A stretch of DNA of 64,000 nucleotides from Formicarius rufipectus (GCA_013399695.1 VXAU01003549.1:953736-1017735), one strand, 5' to 3'. Shown: positions 45,402 through 59,779, numbered from the stretch's first letter. The notes: generated by a model not told the origin, from the sequence alone. A program made the numbers and translations.

Positions 45402-48400
45402 GGAAACTAGGCAAAACTGTGAGCATTTACATCTCCTACATATGGAGTTTAGAAATCCAGGTGGTTTCTGTTTCTCTTCCTATTTGCTTCAGATATTGAA
45501 ATATCCAGATGTCAGTGCAAAAATATACTGGAAAACTACAATATTTTAAAAGAAATTGAAAATCATGCTCTTTCTATTTTACTCTTTAACCAACACTTTA
45601 TCACAAGCATAATCATATAATACAATTGTAGATATAATTTCTATTTTTACACTTTTGTTGTTACGATTTTCAACATTCAGACTAACTTATAATGGAAGTC
45701 AGCTTGTTGAGTCGAATACTTCAGCAGGTTTTGGGTTAGTTCCAAGTTAGGATGCCCTTTTTTTTTTTAATGAAACAGCCAGTATATCTGTATGAACAAA
45801 CATACCCTCTCTCTCAGCTGATTAGAACTTATTAACCTGCTTTGAGACAAGAATAGTTGTTGTAGGCAAAACCAAGGTTTATCTGTTGGAGTATCCTATT
45901 CCAACAAGCTGAAGTTGAGTGCCTGGAAAGGGAGGACAAGCACACTGGAAGACAAACAGGAATAGTCTCAATTTCAGTCATTTGTTGCACAGCAACTTCC
46001 TAAACCATTTCCTGGGCACTGAAACTGGTGTTTCTGGCCCTCAATAGTATTTTCTTCTATTAAATTGTTCAATCAGTTGTACAACTCTTATAACATCTTA
46101 ATATCTTGTGGCAAAAAGCTTCAGAACTTAAGTACGTACTGTGCAGAAAAACACAGTACTTTGGTGATTTTGAACTGTTAAGTGACATCAGTTGAGCTCT
46201 TCCTTTCTTGGATGTTGCAATGAGACAATGAAGAAATGTTAAAGTATTTTGATATTTGGTATTTGGTGATCTTATGTGCTTTTTCTTTTGTGCCACTATG
46301 TGACAAGTAGTCAGTTTTTAAAAGAACACTCCAGACATAAAGGTAATATACAATTGATAATGCTGTGCTGATTAATGAAGCTGTATTAGACCACGAAGCA
46401 TAGTATCAGTCAGCCAAGAAGTTGAATGGAGCTGACATCACTATTTTAAATGCTAGCTTATCCTGAAATCATTAAGCATTACTCTCAACACAACACTGAG
46501 GAGAAAGTACAATACTTCTTCAGAGGTAGCTCAAAGTTCAGGAGCCAAGAAACACCATCTGAGCAATTTAATTTGCAACACAGGTGCCTGATGAACACAG
46601 ACACTCACTTCATCTGCTCATAGCAACCAATCTCTTAAAAAATAGGTGGCCTGTCTGAGTGCTTCAATGCCTTGAAGTTGTTCCACCAGGTCGTGTTGAA
46701 CTTGTCCAATGCCACAATGGCAAAATATAAAATGCATAAGTGTAAATAGGCAAATAGTTGCTATGACTGTAAAAGTATAAATAAATTTACATCTGTCCTC
46801 TGCCAAGCAGAAGAGAAAAAGCAGTCTCAGCTACTACAGCACTAGCTTTTTATGAAAAAATCCTATTACCTAATAAGTGCCTCCTGTCAAGAGACAGAAG
46901 TAGAAATGTTCGCATCTTCAAAGATTTTATTTTTTAATTGTGGAGTTCTTTTCTGCAATTCTTATAATTTCTAGTCTTCTATTTGTATTACAACCTCTCC
47001 TGGTTGAGAGAAGATGTAAGTGGAAGCCCCTACAAGATTCAGTAGGATCCTCCGCTGTCTTCATGCACAAGATTTGGGATACACAAGGGGACATGCTGTA
47101 CTAACTGATGTTTGCCTGAGATTTTGTCTCCCACATAGTCTTATTTGCCCCAACCTACTGACATCATTCCAGTCTTGTTCAGGTATGCTGGTGCCAGGCC
47201 AAATGAATCAAGAACTCATAGTGCCAGCAACAGATAAAATAACACTATATATATTACAGATATTCTAAAACCATAGTGACATTTGCTTCCACAGTAATCC
47301 TGCTGGTGGCTTCACATATTCATTAAGCAAAAGGGCACTCTGAAGGAAAACAGCAGTGTCTACAGAAGTCAACATTAGTCTCACTGAGGTTTGCTGAAGA
47401 CAATATTTGGACATGCATTTTCACATCAACAAAGAACGGCAACGATTTAGACTTTCTTGGAAAACTGAATAAAGGCCTTCACAGGTAATGGAAGTTACAA
47501 TTACAATACTGTCTTTCCTCACTTCTTTCTGCTACAAAAGAAAAAAAATTAATCCAAACACTAAGAATGATGATGTTTCTCACAGAACTCTTGTATAAGC
47601 AGAGATAAATCACTTTTTTTGGATTTAATAGAGGCAGAAAGAAGCCATCATTTGCATGAACTAATGTTATTTTCTGAAAATTTTTAAAGTTGGCATTAAG
47701 TTCCTGTGTTCCACCTTTTGTTTGTGCACTACTATATCATATATTTTTATGAAAATAAAATCAGTGCCAAGATCAAAAATTATGTGGGTCGTGACTGTAG
47801 CAAAAAAAGTCTCATCTTCAGTCTCATCTCAGGTAAATGGAGGAACCAAAGGGCTAATAGCTTAGAGGATGGTAGATTGTGGAGCTCTGTGTTAGTGATA
47901 TAAGCCCATTCGATTGTGCCTAGAAAGTGTAAAATTTTAAGGCAGTGCCTGTGTGATTATTATCTAATTGGAAAGGAGAAGAAATTTGATCCACTAATTA
48001 AGGAGGTCTACAAAGTATTGCTTTTGTTCTTAGAAGGATGTACTCAAATGTGTATTTTTTTATCTCTTCATCATTATTATAAATTAAGACCTTGCAGAAG
48101 AACTTTAAGGGGCTACTTCTGTCTGCCAGAGGTATCTAAAATACAAATTGTAGAATGCAATAATTTTGATTAAAGCTTTGATGAGTTGCTCAGCAAAGAT
48201 GGAAAACTCGGACCATGAAGATCTTGTTAAAACTTCACACAAAACAGTTTGTATCAAACTTTCAGTGTCTTAGAATCAAACCAAAAATTTTGAATAAATT
48301 AAAATTTCCAGTCCACAAAGACAGTGAAAAAGAACTGAACACATCTGGGTGAGCTGCATTCCTGGAGCACCTGATACTCAGAAGGAGTACTTCAGAACTC

Positions 48401-49192
48401 TATTATCTAGAATTTATGGGGAAGCAGTTCTTTTAAGAAACATAAATATTTTTCTGTTGACAAAGAACACCACCAAAGTTTCTTTAAAGCAAAGGAAGTA
48501 ATGTAAGGCATAAACTGGCTTTCCTGCAACAATAGTCTTGATTACTTTCCTGAATAACAGCAACTCCCTTCTCAAACTTTGGTTTAGTTCTCCCCTGTTC
48601 CATCTGAATGCTTTTCGAGTTCTGTACCATGAAAGCTGCCCACATACTGACACCAAAACCATTTGCAAAAGAAAACAAAAGCCCTTGTTCTCCATGCAAG
48701 GAAGTCTTAAATGAAGACTCTTCTTGATCTGTCTTGTTAGCCTTTAAAATCTGCTCTACACATTCTTCGAGATAAAGGGATCCTACGTCTGCCTACAGAA
48801 TTGGTACAAATCCATATTTCTCCTGCTTTCCATACACAGAGTTCATGAAACTCTGCTAATGCAGTACTACACCCCTGAAAGAAGTAGCCAGTCATCATCT
48901 AATAACTCACCATCCAAGCTGACTTACTTGAAAAATCTGTCTGAACCTGCACATAGCTTCCTTGTGTTTTCATCTAACGATAAGCAGCTTGGCACCACAC
49001 CCATTCTTAAGTCCAGTTGAGATTCTGAAACCAGACATTCCTTTTCCTGTGAGGATGACTGGCATTTGCAGAGTGCCAGGTAACCAGGCTCGAGCCCTCC
49101 ACAACATGCAGTGACTGCAGTAGCTTGATTTCAACACACAGCTAAAGACAGACTCTATTTGGGGTTCCTAAGAGGTAACATCCTAGAAGATA
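45402..49192. other. AT-rich non-coding spacer
   Basis: No gene is recognised. Reading frames up to 93 codons have no family resemblance. Confidence 0.6.
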
Positions 49193-49250
49193 TTCAGACT
49201 AAAAGCCAGAAAGATCAGGTTCAAATCCAAGTCTGGCAGCAGTTAGAGAG
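49193..49250 (+). mobile_element. MIR-like SINE fragment
   Basis: AGACTAAAAGCCAGAAAGAT is followed by the tRNA B-box-like CAGGTTCAAATCC and then AAGTCTGGCAG. This reproduces the order seen in MIR (GACTC...GAGCCAGACTGCCTGGGTTCAAATCC then AGCTCTGCCAC). It is only the tRNA-derived head and is not a functional tRNA, because no acceptor or anticodon arms can be paired. Confidence 0.6.
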
Positions 49251-50127
49251 TGCAGAGGACAGGACACTTCTGAGAGAAGTGAATGTCCTTCAATGTTAAG
49301 ACCACATACCAGAGAAAATAAAGGAATGAGCTTATTTGCAAGAAAGACAGGTCAGAACTGACCACCTGCAGAATGTGCCTAGTTGGCCTCTATTGACTAG
49401 TAAAGCATTATCCTGCAGTGGAACTGGCTGGATTTTTATCACAGAAATATGAATGCTATAAAGTTTATGACTGATGATATGCTAATATTATTAAAGGCTG
49501 ATTTGCTTCCTTTCACTGTGTCTCCTTACAGTTTAAGTGCATGTATCCCATCTTATTTTAATGCAATAAAGGTGAATTCAAAAAAGAAATTCATTAATGG
49601 TGCCTGAGGTTAGGTTTGTAATTGGAATGTAAAAGCTTCAGGAGAACCTCAGGGCTAAAGGGCATTTTGTACTTGAAAATACCTTCCTCCTTGGGTCAGC
49701 TAGTCAAAGGAGTGAGCTTGTTTGAGGAAGTGTCAGTGCACTCTCCTCAGAATAGACAGCATGAGGTCGAGGACTCCCTGTCTCTGCCTTCTCCTGCCAA
49801 AGAGCAAGCAGACATTCAGAATCTACTGCTGAGACATGATATTTTCCTTTTAGGATAATTCATCAGGAATTAAGGGGGATCTTTAATCTTCACCAACACA
49901 GGATTCATAATCAATCCTTATCTTCCACAATGTTCTTAAAATCACCAACACACAACAGCAGAGTATGTCAAAATATATTTCATAAGGAAATACTTTTTCT
50001 ACAGTGGATATTTTCTTTCTTTTTAATAACACTCTGAGCTTCCATTCAATTGTACACAAGAAAATTCTTTGTGAATCTGCAGGTATATCAAAACACAAAT
50101 TTTAACAGTCACAGGAATATTTCTGGG
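49251..50127. other. Non-coding spacer
   Basis: No gene is recognised. Confidence 0.6.
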
Positions 50128-50182
50128 TTTGGTTTTTTGTTTTGTTTTTTGGGGGGGTTTTTGGTTTGGTTTTTTTTTTAAT
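50128..50182. repeat. G/T low-complexity tract
   Basis: Mixed runs of T and G (GTTT, GGTTT and a G7 run). A simple-sequence tract. The reversed strand gives the Lys/Pro-rich frame seen there. Confidence 0.85.
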
Positions 50183-50299
50183 TTAATGTGCATTTCAACT
50201 GAAAACACAGATAATGAGATGAAGAGGGGCCAATGCTGTATTGTCCAAAAGCTTTATTTCCCATTCACATCATCTTTTCAATTTCCACTTTTCCCCACT

Positions 50300-50313
50300 G
50301 TGCCCCCTATCAG
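50300..50313 (-). promoter_or_regulatory. Weaker CTCF-like motif
   Basis: The minus strand reads CTGATAGGGGGCAC. It fits all ten right-hand positions of the CTCF core (YAGRKGGCRS) but misses three of the four left-hand ones. Confidence 0.25.
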
Positions 50314-53300
50314 AAGGCAGAAAAGGCAGTTCCTGACTGCAGAGCTCTGTGAGGGTTGCAGACTGGTTGTGCAAAGGGTAGTGATGTGAGACAGCAAATC
50401 ACTAACACTATGAGGCACTACAGTAGCAGTTGAGATGTGGAAACATTTGGGATTGAGAAAGGTGGTGTCAGACTCATGCTAGCTTTTGGGTTTATTTATT
50501 TTAAGAAAAGTTAGAAAAATATGGCAATGTAAATTTATAATACAAAATTCTGCTAAAAGCAGCCTCAGCAGAAGACATATTAGCCTTGTAGAGCAGGGGA
50601 GGCAGCCATCATTCTCCATCCATGTCTTAACTCCCAACCAGAAATGTGTATTGCATACTGAGGATCAGATACACTCCTGTTATTTTACAGAAAAGTCTCT
50701 CTGCTGTATTGCATGTATATTTGCCTGACCTTGCCTTAGGACAGAGCCACATGAACAGAGTGCTGGGGAGCAGCGCAGCAAGACTAGACTAGACCAACCT
50801 CAGAGATGGGTGATCTGTCTCCAAACAGCCTCTGAACACCAGAGGTCTGACTTGGTGTTTTAAATTTGCATCAAGGAGGTTTCTACACATACCTTGACAA
50901 TCCGTTCCCTGTTTTGCCATCCCAGCACCCACAGAACTGTTCCCTAATGTACAACCTAATCTTTCCTTCCTGTAAATATCAGCCACTTTTGAATAACAGC
51001 TACACAGATTTAAACAATGGATGGCCTTCATTATTATTCCTCCATTTCAAAACACAAATAAGACCTCTCATTTTCCTTCTTTTAATATTAAAGAAATAAA
51101 ATTATTGCAATCTTGCCTTGAAAGAGACATTTGCTAAGTTCCTGCTTTTAATTCTTGTTATTCTCCGGATTCCCACCACTTAGCTTTCCTCTCAGCGTGA
51201 CCTGCCAAGACTGGGTGTCACACAGCAGCCTTGCTCACAAACACATTGCCTGCTAGAAACATCTAATCCTACTAGGATGGCAGATTCATAATTTGTTTTA
51301 TCTTGTCAACAAAGCATCCTGAAATTTGCAGACTTTTTTTCTGCAGTCCAGGTATTTTGTGCATGTCTTTGCTTCTTCTGAAGGGCAGCACTCTGTGCCA
51401 GCAGATGAATACATCTAAATTTGAAGACTAATAGAAATCATGGATGGCTAGTTTTTCATTGTCTTTTAAGAATTTCTGCTTCTATGTCATGTCATGAACA
51501 AAAAGAGCAAATATAAAATTGCACATATTCAACAATGCTCCATAACAAGGCACTGATCATTGCAGAAATGAGCATATTTGATTTAATCAAAATAAGTGTT
51601 GTAGGAAAATCACGTAGGTTTAATTTTTGAAAAGCTATTAAGTTTCAAATTAAATGGAAGATTAAAATAAAAATGAGTTTTAGCTGTAAGTGGAGGCTAA
51701 ATTTGGTCAATTTTTGTTGTTTATCTGTGCATAAAGTCCTTGCATTTACCATTTGACAAATCCTCTAATAAAATACTTGCTGCAATCAGGTGAAGTAGGT
51801 TATTAATGGTTCTAAAAAAGATATACAGGATTGCCTCATCCTGAGGCAATTAAGTCTGTGAAGTAAGTGTGTTTAATATCACTGGGGGCCTGACTGAAAC
51901 GAAACAGGTGATCTTTCTACAATTCCCATTGTTTCATTTAGAATTTCTTTAACTTTGTTTATTTTTTAAATGAAGAAAGACTCCACGTTTTATATATTCT
52001 TTTGTTTAGGCTCTAGTTTGGGAACTTTTTAAAGCTGCATGTGCCACATCAAAGCAGAGTGGAAAACTTGTAACTACCACTGAAAAGCACCAGCAATGTT
52101 CTGTGGTGAGCGCTACCAATCCACATGGGAAAGGACAGTCCCTGACTCAGGCTTTGCAGTGGTGCTGTCAGCTTACACAGTGGGTCAGGGCATTCCAGAC
52201 CTTGCCTTGAACCAGCTCCTCCACAAAGCAGTTGGCTCACTGATTCCACCAGGTACCCGCACTCTCCTGCACTCCCCCAAGGGCTGGGGGTTGATGGGTG
52301 AGGGGACAGGGAGTTGAGTTACCCCACAGCTTCCCCACTCAGCCCCACAACACATCTTGATTTCAAAGAAGGACCTCTGCTCTCGCCTACAGATCCCCAG
52401 CTCCAGACATTCAGTTTGCAAAACAAATGCTTTACCACAGTACATCTTATGAGTGATACATTGTGTGTACATCAGGGTGCTGTTTGGCCCTTTGCTATAA
52501 AATCTTGTATTTTTCATTTCTCCTTTTTTTCCCTCTGCTGTGTCCTTTTTTTCCCCTGGATTTATTACCAGGGATGGTTTGTGGAGGTATGGTTAATTAC
52601 TAGAGCTTATGGCCTGCTGTGATTGAAAGCTGATCTCACCAGTTTGGGGTCTGTTATATTTATTCTGTAGGTAATTAAATCGGAATACCACAACTATGCA
52701 TAATGCTGTGAAATAATGAGAATTTTTCTTTTCTTTTTCAGATAAAGCATGTCAGAAAGGTATTTTCTTCCTGCAGTACTGAATTTCTACAAAACTCTGC
52801 ACTTCACACACAAAAAAGCAAGCAACCAAAAGGCCAGAAGGGGCATTCATTCACATCTATGTCTTAGAATAAAACAAACATTTGTTTATCAGATATATGT
52901 GATCCACTAAAAATCCAGATGGAATTCAAGTAAACTGTGATAAAGGCTATCCATACATCTTGGGGTATTCAGAACAACACAGAAGTACTAAAGGCATGCA
53001 GAGAAGTGCCAGCACAGCAGGGTGAACATGAACAGCACATCCTGGAAGCAGCAGCATCCAATTGAACCCAGGAGGCTTGGCTGGGGAGTACCTCAAATAA
53101 AACTAGTTGTGGGAGGCCAGGCCACTGTTCTGACTACAGGGATCAAAACTTCTCCCAACACACTCTTACTTAAGTGGGGGGGACCAGACCAATATGGGAG
53201 AAGAGATCAAACACTGTTTACACTGAGGTAAATCATGCAGAACACTGCACAGCTCACTGGACCATACTAGAATTAGGCTAGACATATCATATCTAGAGGC

Positions 53301-56300
53301 TCAAATTTTTTTTCCTGCTACACATAAGTCTGAAGTCTGCCAAGGTCCTTGTTGTTCACCAGCGTGACAGAGATATGAAATTAGAGGCCTCTAGAATATC
53401 CTTAGAATGTCAGAAATCTTTGGTCCGGAAATTTATCTCATTGTCTCTATATCTAGCTGATGCTCACAGAGGCAGGGTAGGGGGGAAACTTGGTATCTGA
53501 TGTAATGGAATGAATGATACAGTCAATAGCATTCCAAAAAGCATGTGCAAGCCAAAGCAAAAATAACTAAATCAAACTCAGTCTTCTACCATAGCACGAC
53601 AAGTCCATTTTAGGCCACACCAAGCAAGACAAGGGTGACATAGAAATCAGGAGATTACCTTTAAGGTTTAAGAAAAGCAACAATGATGGGGGGCAATTTA
53701 AAAAAAACTTTTTTTTTTCCTGAGAAAAAAAAATGTTCCAATATTCTTAAAAGTATTGAATGTAAAACTAGAATAAGTCAAGCAAAAATTAACTGAACAG
53801 ACAACATACGTGAAGGCAATTCCCAGTGAAATCCTTTCAGAAGGACCTAACTGTTCAGAAAATACTTTTTGCATTGTCCTCTGCTCCAAACAGTAAGGAA
53901 CAGACTTGCCAGTATGAGCTGTAGAGAACAAAACAGTCAAATGCCAAGGCATTACATTGCTAGCAACTTAGCTTCTTTGAAATTAAGCCATTGTCCCCAG
54001 TGCCACAGCTGCCAAAAGAATGCTTCTCAAGCAAGCAATTAGCAAAGTCGTGTTCTACAAAGCAGCAGCCAGGCATTTTCCCTCCTCACCCAGCAGCAGT
54101 TACATAACTGAGTGTAAATACTTGAAAAGTCAGTCTCAAAATGTGGATCAAAAAGCAAAGTGAACCAGTCCTTGCAGAACAAGGTTAGCAGTGGAGGTGC
54201 CAGCAAGGCTGTTTGCACCAGCCATCACCAGCTCTTTAACAGAATCAGCTGTACCCACTATTACATTTTTCCAACCACCTCATCTTCACATGACACAGCA
54301 GCCAATGGCAGCTCAAAACAGCATCAGCATCCATACGAATGCACCTCACCACAAGATTCTGCTAGAATTGTACACTGGGAATTGCAAGGGTTACTCTTAG
54401 TTACATCTATGGTGTACATGTACCTGAGACAATAATTATCAAACTAAGTTCTCTGTCGAATTCCAACAACTCATGACTCTGAAGTTGGCTAAAAGTGAAT
54501 GATCCAGGAATTCTTCTGGGTTTTGATTGGTTCAGTGGGATTTTGGGTGTTGGTTGTTTTGTCTGTTTTTACCACAGTGCTGTCAATTCTTGGCCACTAA
54601 ATTCTGAACTTTACTGTGATTTGTCAAGAGGTTACCTGCTCTTTACCAAACTGCCTATCAGCCTTGGAGTCAGGAGAAGAACCTGGAAAGGCCAAGGTAC
54701 TGCTTTCAGTCTGTGGATCTCAGGAGCATGCCCAAGATCTAGACTGCAACCATGATCCTCATTGTGACTGTGTTAGGGCAAGGCTCAGACACAAGCCCCT
54801 TCCCATCTCCTTTCCCCTGTTTTCATCATGGCATGCATCAGTCATGTAAATATGATGCCAGAGAGCATCAAATAGAATATTTGCTGCCTTGGTTGGACAT
54901 ATGCTTCTGCTCCCTCACAACTCAAAGGATATGAGATGCACTGAGCATGATTACCACTTCTGTTACAGTAGGTCTTGACAGCTTAGCTTTAAGCCACCAT
55001 TAGCCATCCCATTTTTGTAGCCAAGTGTTTTGCCTCAGCTTCCTGCAGTGCCTCAGGATCACACTGCACTGCAGTGGAAGAGATGTCTTGCTGCGCAATC
55101 TTTCTAATCAGAGTGCTTTGCAATTGTAGATCCACCACAGAAAGGAACTTCCCCTTTTTATATCTTCAGATTCCCAATTTTTTTTTTACCTCAGTAGCAA
55201 ACATGTTCAAATAGTTCATTAAATAAATTATGATAGGAGGTAATAAAGTTAAGAAATCCTACACAAAGTACCATCCTACATCATATTTTAATCTGCCATT
55301 TTTTGCACGAGTAACAGCGCAGTAGATTATTTTCTTTATTGTCCCATAAGACTATTTATCCACCATATAAAACACACCAAAAAAAAAAAAATAGCCCTGG
55401 GAGTTACCTATACAAATTCCAAACTGTATTTCTTAGACAGAAAGCTATGAGATTTCATGTGATCAACAACATGAGAACAAAAGATCTTCGTGTATGAAAG
55501 TAAAATCCATCCTCCATAATAATAGTAATTTCATAAATTGTAGGGTTTATATACAAGTCATACAACATACATTTCTGGAAAAAATTTATCCAGAGAAAGA
55601 AAACAAATTAAGATAAAGTCACAAATATGCTGAAAGTTCCTCAACATGACCACTACCTTGCATGCAATAATTATGTTGTCATTAGTGTACAGGGAGAACA
55701 AATAAGAAAGACACAGATCCCTGACTCCTCCAAAGAAAATGGTTGTTCAAGAAACACCAAGTAGAAAACACTTTCACAGATCTTATTGTGCCCAAGAGAA
55801 GCTGTAAGCAGCACAACAGACATTTACACTTGCCAGAACTCAGTTCTAAATGACCTACAAACGACTGTCTGGCATCATAATTGCTGCATTGCTCATATGT
55901 TTGTGTTTATCTTCTTAAAATAGATGCATGGCAAACTTTTTAAAATTAAATTCTCACATATAAAGGTTTTTCTTTTAGTCATGTAGCTAGTGTCCTGGAA
56001 ACTTTCATGGAGCAATTGGGCCTGAAATCCTTAAATTTAAAAAAATAAATAAATAAATTAAAAATGGACACTTCCTGGTAACTTAAGGTAAACGACAGAC
56101 TTTGAAGCCTAGGTGTAATTAAACATGAAAAGAAACAACACACATGATGAGTCATGTATTTTTTTAATACAGCATTTCTTCCAGTGTAATTTTTGCTTCT
56201 GTCTAAATTAACAACCTGTCAAAATACATGGGGTTGTTCATACCAACAGTTTATTTCAGCTTCCCTCAACCCAAAATAGCAATAATGCATTGGTTCAGGT

Positions 56301-56390
56301 TTAGAAGCTATTTTATATAGTAATCTCTGTAATTTGGGGTGCTAAACTCAACTTTCTGTTATTTCTGTTAAATGAAAAGTGAAAAGTTAA
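50314..56390. other. Non-coding spacer
   Basis: No gene is recognised. The stretch includes a homopolymer A run at about 55379-55391 and an AAAT-type short repeat at about 56041-56056. Frames of up to 110 codons (for example minus 52185-52517) lack any family resemblance or splice context. Confidence 0.6.
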
Positions 56391-56404
56391 TGCACAATTG
56401 TGCA
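56391..56404. promoter_or_regulatory. 14-bp perfect palindrome with SOX-like cores
   Basis: TGCACAATTGTGCA is its own reverse complement and contains ACAAT and ATTGT head to head, the arrangement of paired SOX sites. It is short, so chance is possible. Confidence 0.3.
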
Positions 56405-58439
56405 CAAGCAGGAGAGGAAATGCTGTAGCAAAATCCATACCCACCAATCCATGAAATACATGAAGCTTTCTTCACATCCACTGTTTAAGCAGAACCCCCA
56501 CAATGACTTCACTTAGGAGTCTGCATAAGAACAAATGGCATAATATCTCAAACTTTAAAAGAAGCAATATGTTTGCAAATTATTTCCATAAGTATGTTAG
56601 TAAATGAAAAAAAGAAATCTCATATCAAAGCAGAGGAAAGAGTGGGAGTTCTTCACAAAACAGCTTGTCTCCCAGTAGAAAAGATATTTTCAGGTTCATA
56701 TATGAAAAAAAAATTAAAATACTAAAGCTGTACCCATTGCTACTAGGTAGATATATCTAGAATGTTATTATTTATGGAAAACACTTGGATGACAACTAAA
56801 TTCTAGACAAAAGCACTGTGAAATTTTGTTCTGCTTTCCATTAGAAATAGCTCCCTCCCTGTTTTTCACCACTCTTTGCACACTTCCTTCAATACACTGA
56901 GAACTCAAGCTCCAAGATAACATACTTTTTTCCTCAGGCCCCAGTTAAGAAAAAGTTGTTCATTTGATCTCAGAGACATACAGGTGTATAATTAGTTGAA
57001 TTTTCAGCATTTGGAGGTGTGCTGAATTTTGTTTCTAGTGACTTAGTGGGTAGAAGAATTAGAGGTCCGGAAATTTCAAATTAAAACACTTGTATTGACA
57101 TTCAGGACTGTTAGTACCCACACTGATTTCAAAAGTCAGATCCTTTCTTCTTTTGTAAAAGTGGTCAGTTGCACAGTAAAAGGATTTCTTGAGAATGTCC
57201 CTGCACCTCAGCACATGGTCCAAAAATCCATCTCAGTGATGCACACATTAGTTGGGGACCTCACAAGTTCATCTCCTAGATGGAGTTGCAGTACCCAGTC
57301 CTCCCACATTGCAAAGCTCACCTTTTCACTTGGCTTGCTCTTTATTGCTTAGTATGGTAAGTGCATAATTAAATACCAAAAATACTGTAGCAATACTACA
57401 AAATACTAATCCTCTGCCGCCAAAACCTGCCTTAGTATCCTCAAAGCTAGTCCCCCTTGCTGGAAGCAAGCAGTACACAGTCTGAGGCTCTTCCCCTTTA
57501 GCATAGCAATGCTACAAGACTGAGTTATTTGATGGTATGTTTTCTATAAGGACAAACCTACAATTTTTCTTACCCAAAATATATGGCAAGTAACTAGAGA
57601 GATTGAAGAACTACTCTTCTGCCTCAAGTGGGAAACCCCATACTCTTATCATCCCTAGCAGAGGTTTGTCTGGCTTCTCCACCATGGATGGAGATCCAAA
57701 AGCTGCCTATGTGACTTCTAATACTCCACTGTCCTTGCAGCTAGAGATCCCCTCTTAGCTACAATTTAAGCCTACTCTCTTCTGCTGTATGTCTACTATA
57801 GAGACAGTAAGCATTCAGTCCTTGTTTGGTCCTTTTTCCCCACCAACAACTTTTCCTATATTCAATTCTTCATAGCTTTACCCTCTTTATACTGTATCTT
57901 TTCTGTGCTATCTTTTCTCACAAATCATGCACTAAAGCTGTAATCAAACATGCTCATATCTAGTACAATTTCTTAATTTCTCTTAATATATAAAATCTAA
58001 GTCTAAACCACCTACCAGTAACCTCCCAGTTGTCCTTCTTCTTCTTAGCAGGACCATTTGGAAGGAAATAAATAGTGCTCTCTCATATATAGCCATCGGC
58101 CAGCTACACAGGTGATATAAATTGGCACAAGCCTGTACCTAGTTAAAGGGTCACGTAAATTCAGATGAGGAAGGTTAGTTTGTTTTGTTACTGCTTTAGA
58201 AAAGACATAATAGAGAGATTCTCTTTATTTTTGGATGTATGAGAAATTTAGGTGTTTTGGTTTGGGAAGGAAGGGTGGTGGTACTACAAGTACTGTTCTG
58301 GAGGTTTTTGTATTGTTGACCTAAAGAATCCCTCAGAGGCATCCCTGGATGTATAGAGGCAGATTTAGTTTTGTCTTCTTGCTCTGATAAGTTTTTAAAA
58401 CAGCTGTGTGTTGCATCCCCCTAGTAAGGAGCTGCTTTC
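56405..58439. other. Non-coding spacer
   Basis: No gene is recognised. 57590-57950 is pyrimidine-rich on the plus strand. Confidence 0.6.
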
Positions 58440-58830
58440 CCCCACGGAGAACGGCTTTTTTACTGAAAGCCCGAGGGCCGGAGTGGAGGAGGGGGCTGCT
58501 CTAGGTTGTCCACAGCTGCCCACTGCCCTGTAATACTGAAGGAGTAGAGGGTTACTCCCGGGGAAAGAGCAACTGCAACCGGTGCTGCAGAGTGTGCTCT
58601 AAAGCCTACGCAAAATTCAAAGTCCGATACCATGCATCTCCACTGACTAATGCTGCTCAGTCTCAGAGTGGGTCTCCCCGCCAGGGCTGGCGAGCAGGAG
58701 GAGCCGTCCCGCACAAAGTGCCCGAAGCCTCTCGGCGGCTCCGCGGGACGTAGGCGGTGCAGAGGGGCCTCGAAGGACCGCGATGGGCGAGGATGAGATC
58801 TAAAGAGGAGAACGTCTCGCTCCTCGCTTT
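58440..58830. promoter_or_regulatory. CpG-rich patch 1 of the right-hand cluster
   Basis: CpG density rises sharply, above all at 58680-58830 (about 17 CpGs). This opens a 5.5-kb domain of CpG patches. No gene start is recognised. A minus-strand frame across 58460-58714 is compositional. Confidence 0.5.
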
Positions 58831-58839
58831 CAAAAACTT

Positions 58840-59060
58840 GACATCAACTCAGTTGAAAAGTAGGTTAATTAGTAGTGTCTGACACAGGTCCCCAGCAGTG
58901 ACTTACTTCAGGTGCCGCACATTACTGCTATTCTGTTGCAAAAGGTTTGTTTTCATCTCGCTTTGTAGCCTCAAGTGTCTGACTATTGAGTAACTGGATA
59001 TTTTATTTCTTTGAAATACACTCGCATTATTCCAACAAACTGTATCTTTCAATAGTGTTA
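58840..59060. promoter_or_regulatory. Candidate conserved element between CpG patches
   Basis: Repeat-free AT-balanced sequence that includes AGGTTAATTAG (paired homeodomain-type), TTACTTCAGGTG (E-box CAGGTG) and CATTACTGC. Its texture suggests constraint, but no alignment could be made. Confidence 0.3.
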
Positions 59061-59129
59061 TTTCTTTAGTGTAATGAAAATATTAACAGCACTTTGCTGC
59101 TATATATGTGACCCTTGACAATGAAGTCA

Positions 59130-59420
59130 TTTCTCCTTTCACCGTTAGAGCTCCCCGATGTACCTAAGTGAAAGGATGCGGTGGCCTCTGATCTGGCCAT
59201 GAGAAACCAGAAAACCTTCTCACTTCCGAAGATATCGGCGGAATCTCTGCGGACCGGAGCGGCCTCTAACCTCCCACCCTGGACTCGCAGGAGAGTATCA
59301 CGACAGACATAATGTCGGCGTGGAGGTGAGAGGTGGTGCGTAGGGTCGGCCCCGGCCCTGGGTGAGTTGCGTGCAGCGCTGTGCATGGCACCAGCCCAGG
59401 AATTCGCTCAGCTTTCCAAA
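59130..59420. promoter_or_regulatory. CpG-rich patch 2
   Basis: CpGs are clustered around 59150-59400, including the GATATCGGCGG and GCGGACCGGAGCGG strings. No coding exon is recognised. A run of T follows at about 59446-59460. Confidence 0.45.
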
Positions 59421-59779
59421 GGCCTTTGGGACAGTTATCGTCTCTCTTTTTTTTTTTTTTTGCCTCTTTTATTAACTGAATGAGGACGCGCAAGGGAAGG
59501 CACACAGGGGTAATGGTAATTATGGGATTAAACACGGGGAGAAATAAAGACTAAGTTGCTATGCGCTCATTCCTGTGCTCAGACGATGCTGTGCGCAACT
59601 ATTCAATACTGAAGGGTCCTGCAAAGTAAGTTTCTCCCTGCTCCAGTGGTTTCCCTGAAAGTCTACTGAAAAGGTCCCCTGCTCCTTGCGATCGCCAGCA
59701 GCCAGAGAAACCCTACCCCTGCCTCTCGCCTTTCTATTAACCTGCCGTTTTCTCCCCTAAACGACTTTGGCAGTTTGCT
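59421..59779. other. Spacer between CpG patches
   Basis: This holds the T run and a good plus-strand splice donor string (CAAA then GTAAGT, GT at 59626-59627). That could end a 5' exon, but nothing upstream proves one. Confidence 0.4.
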
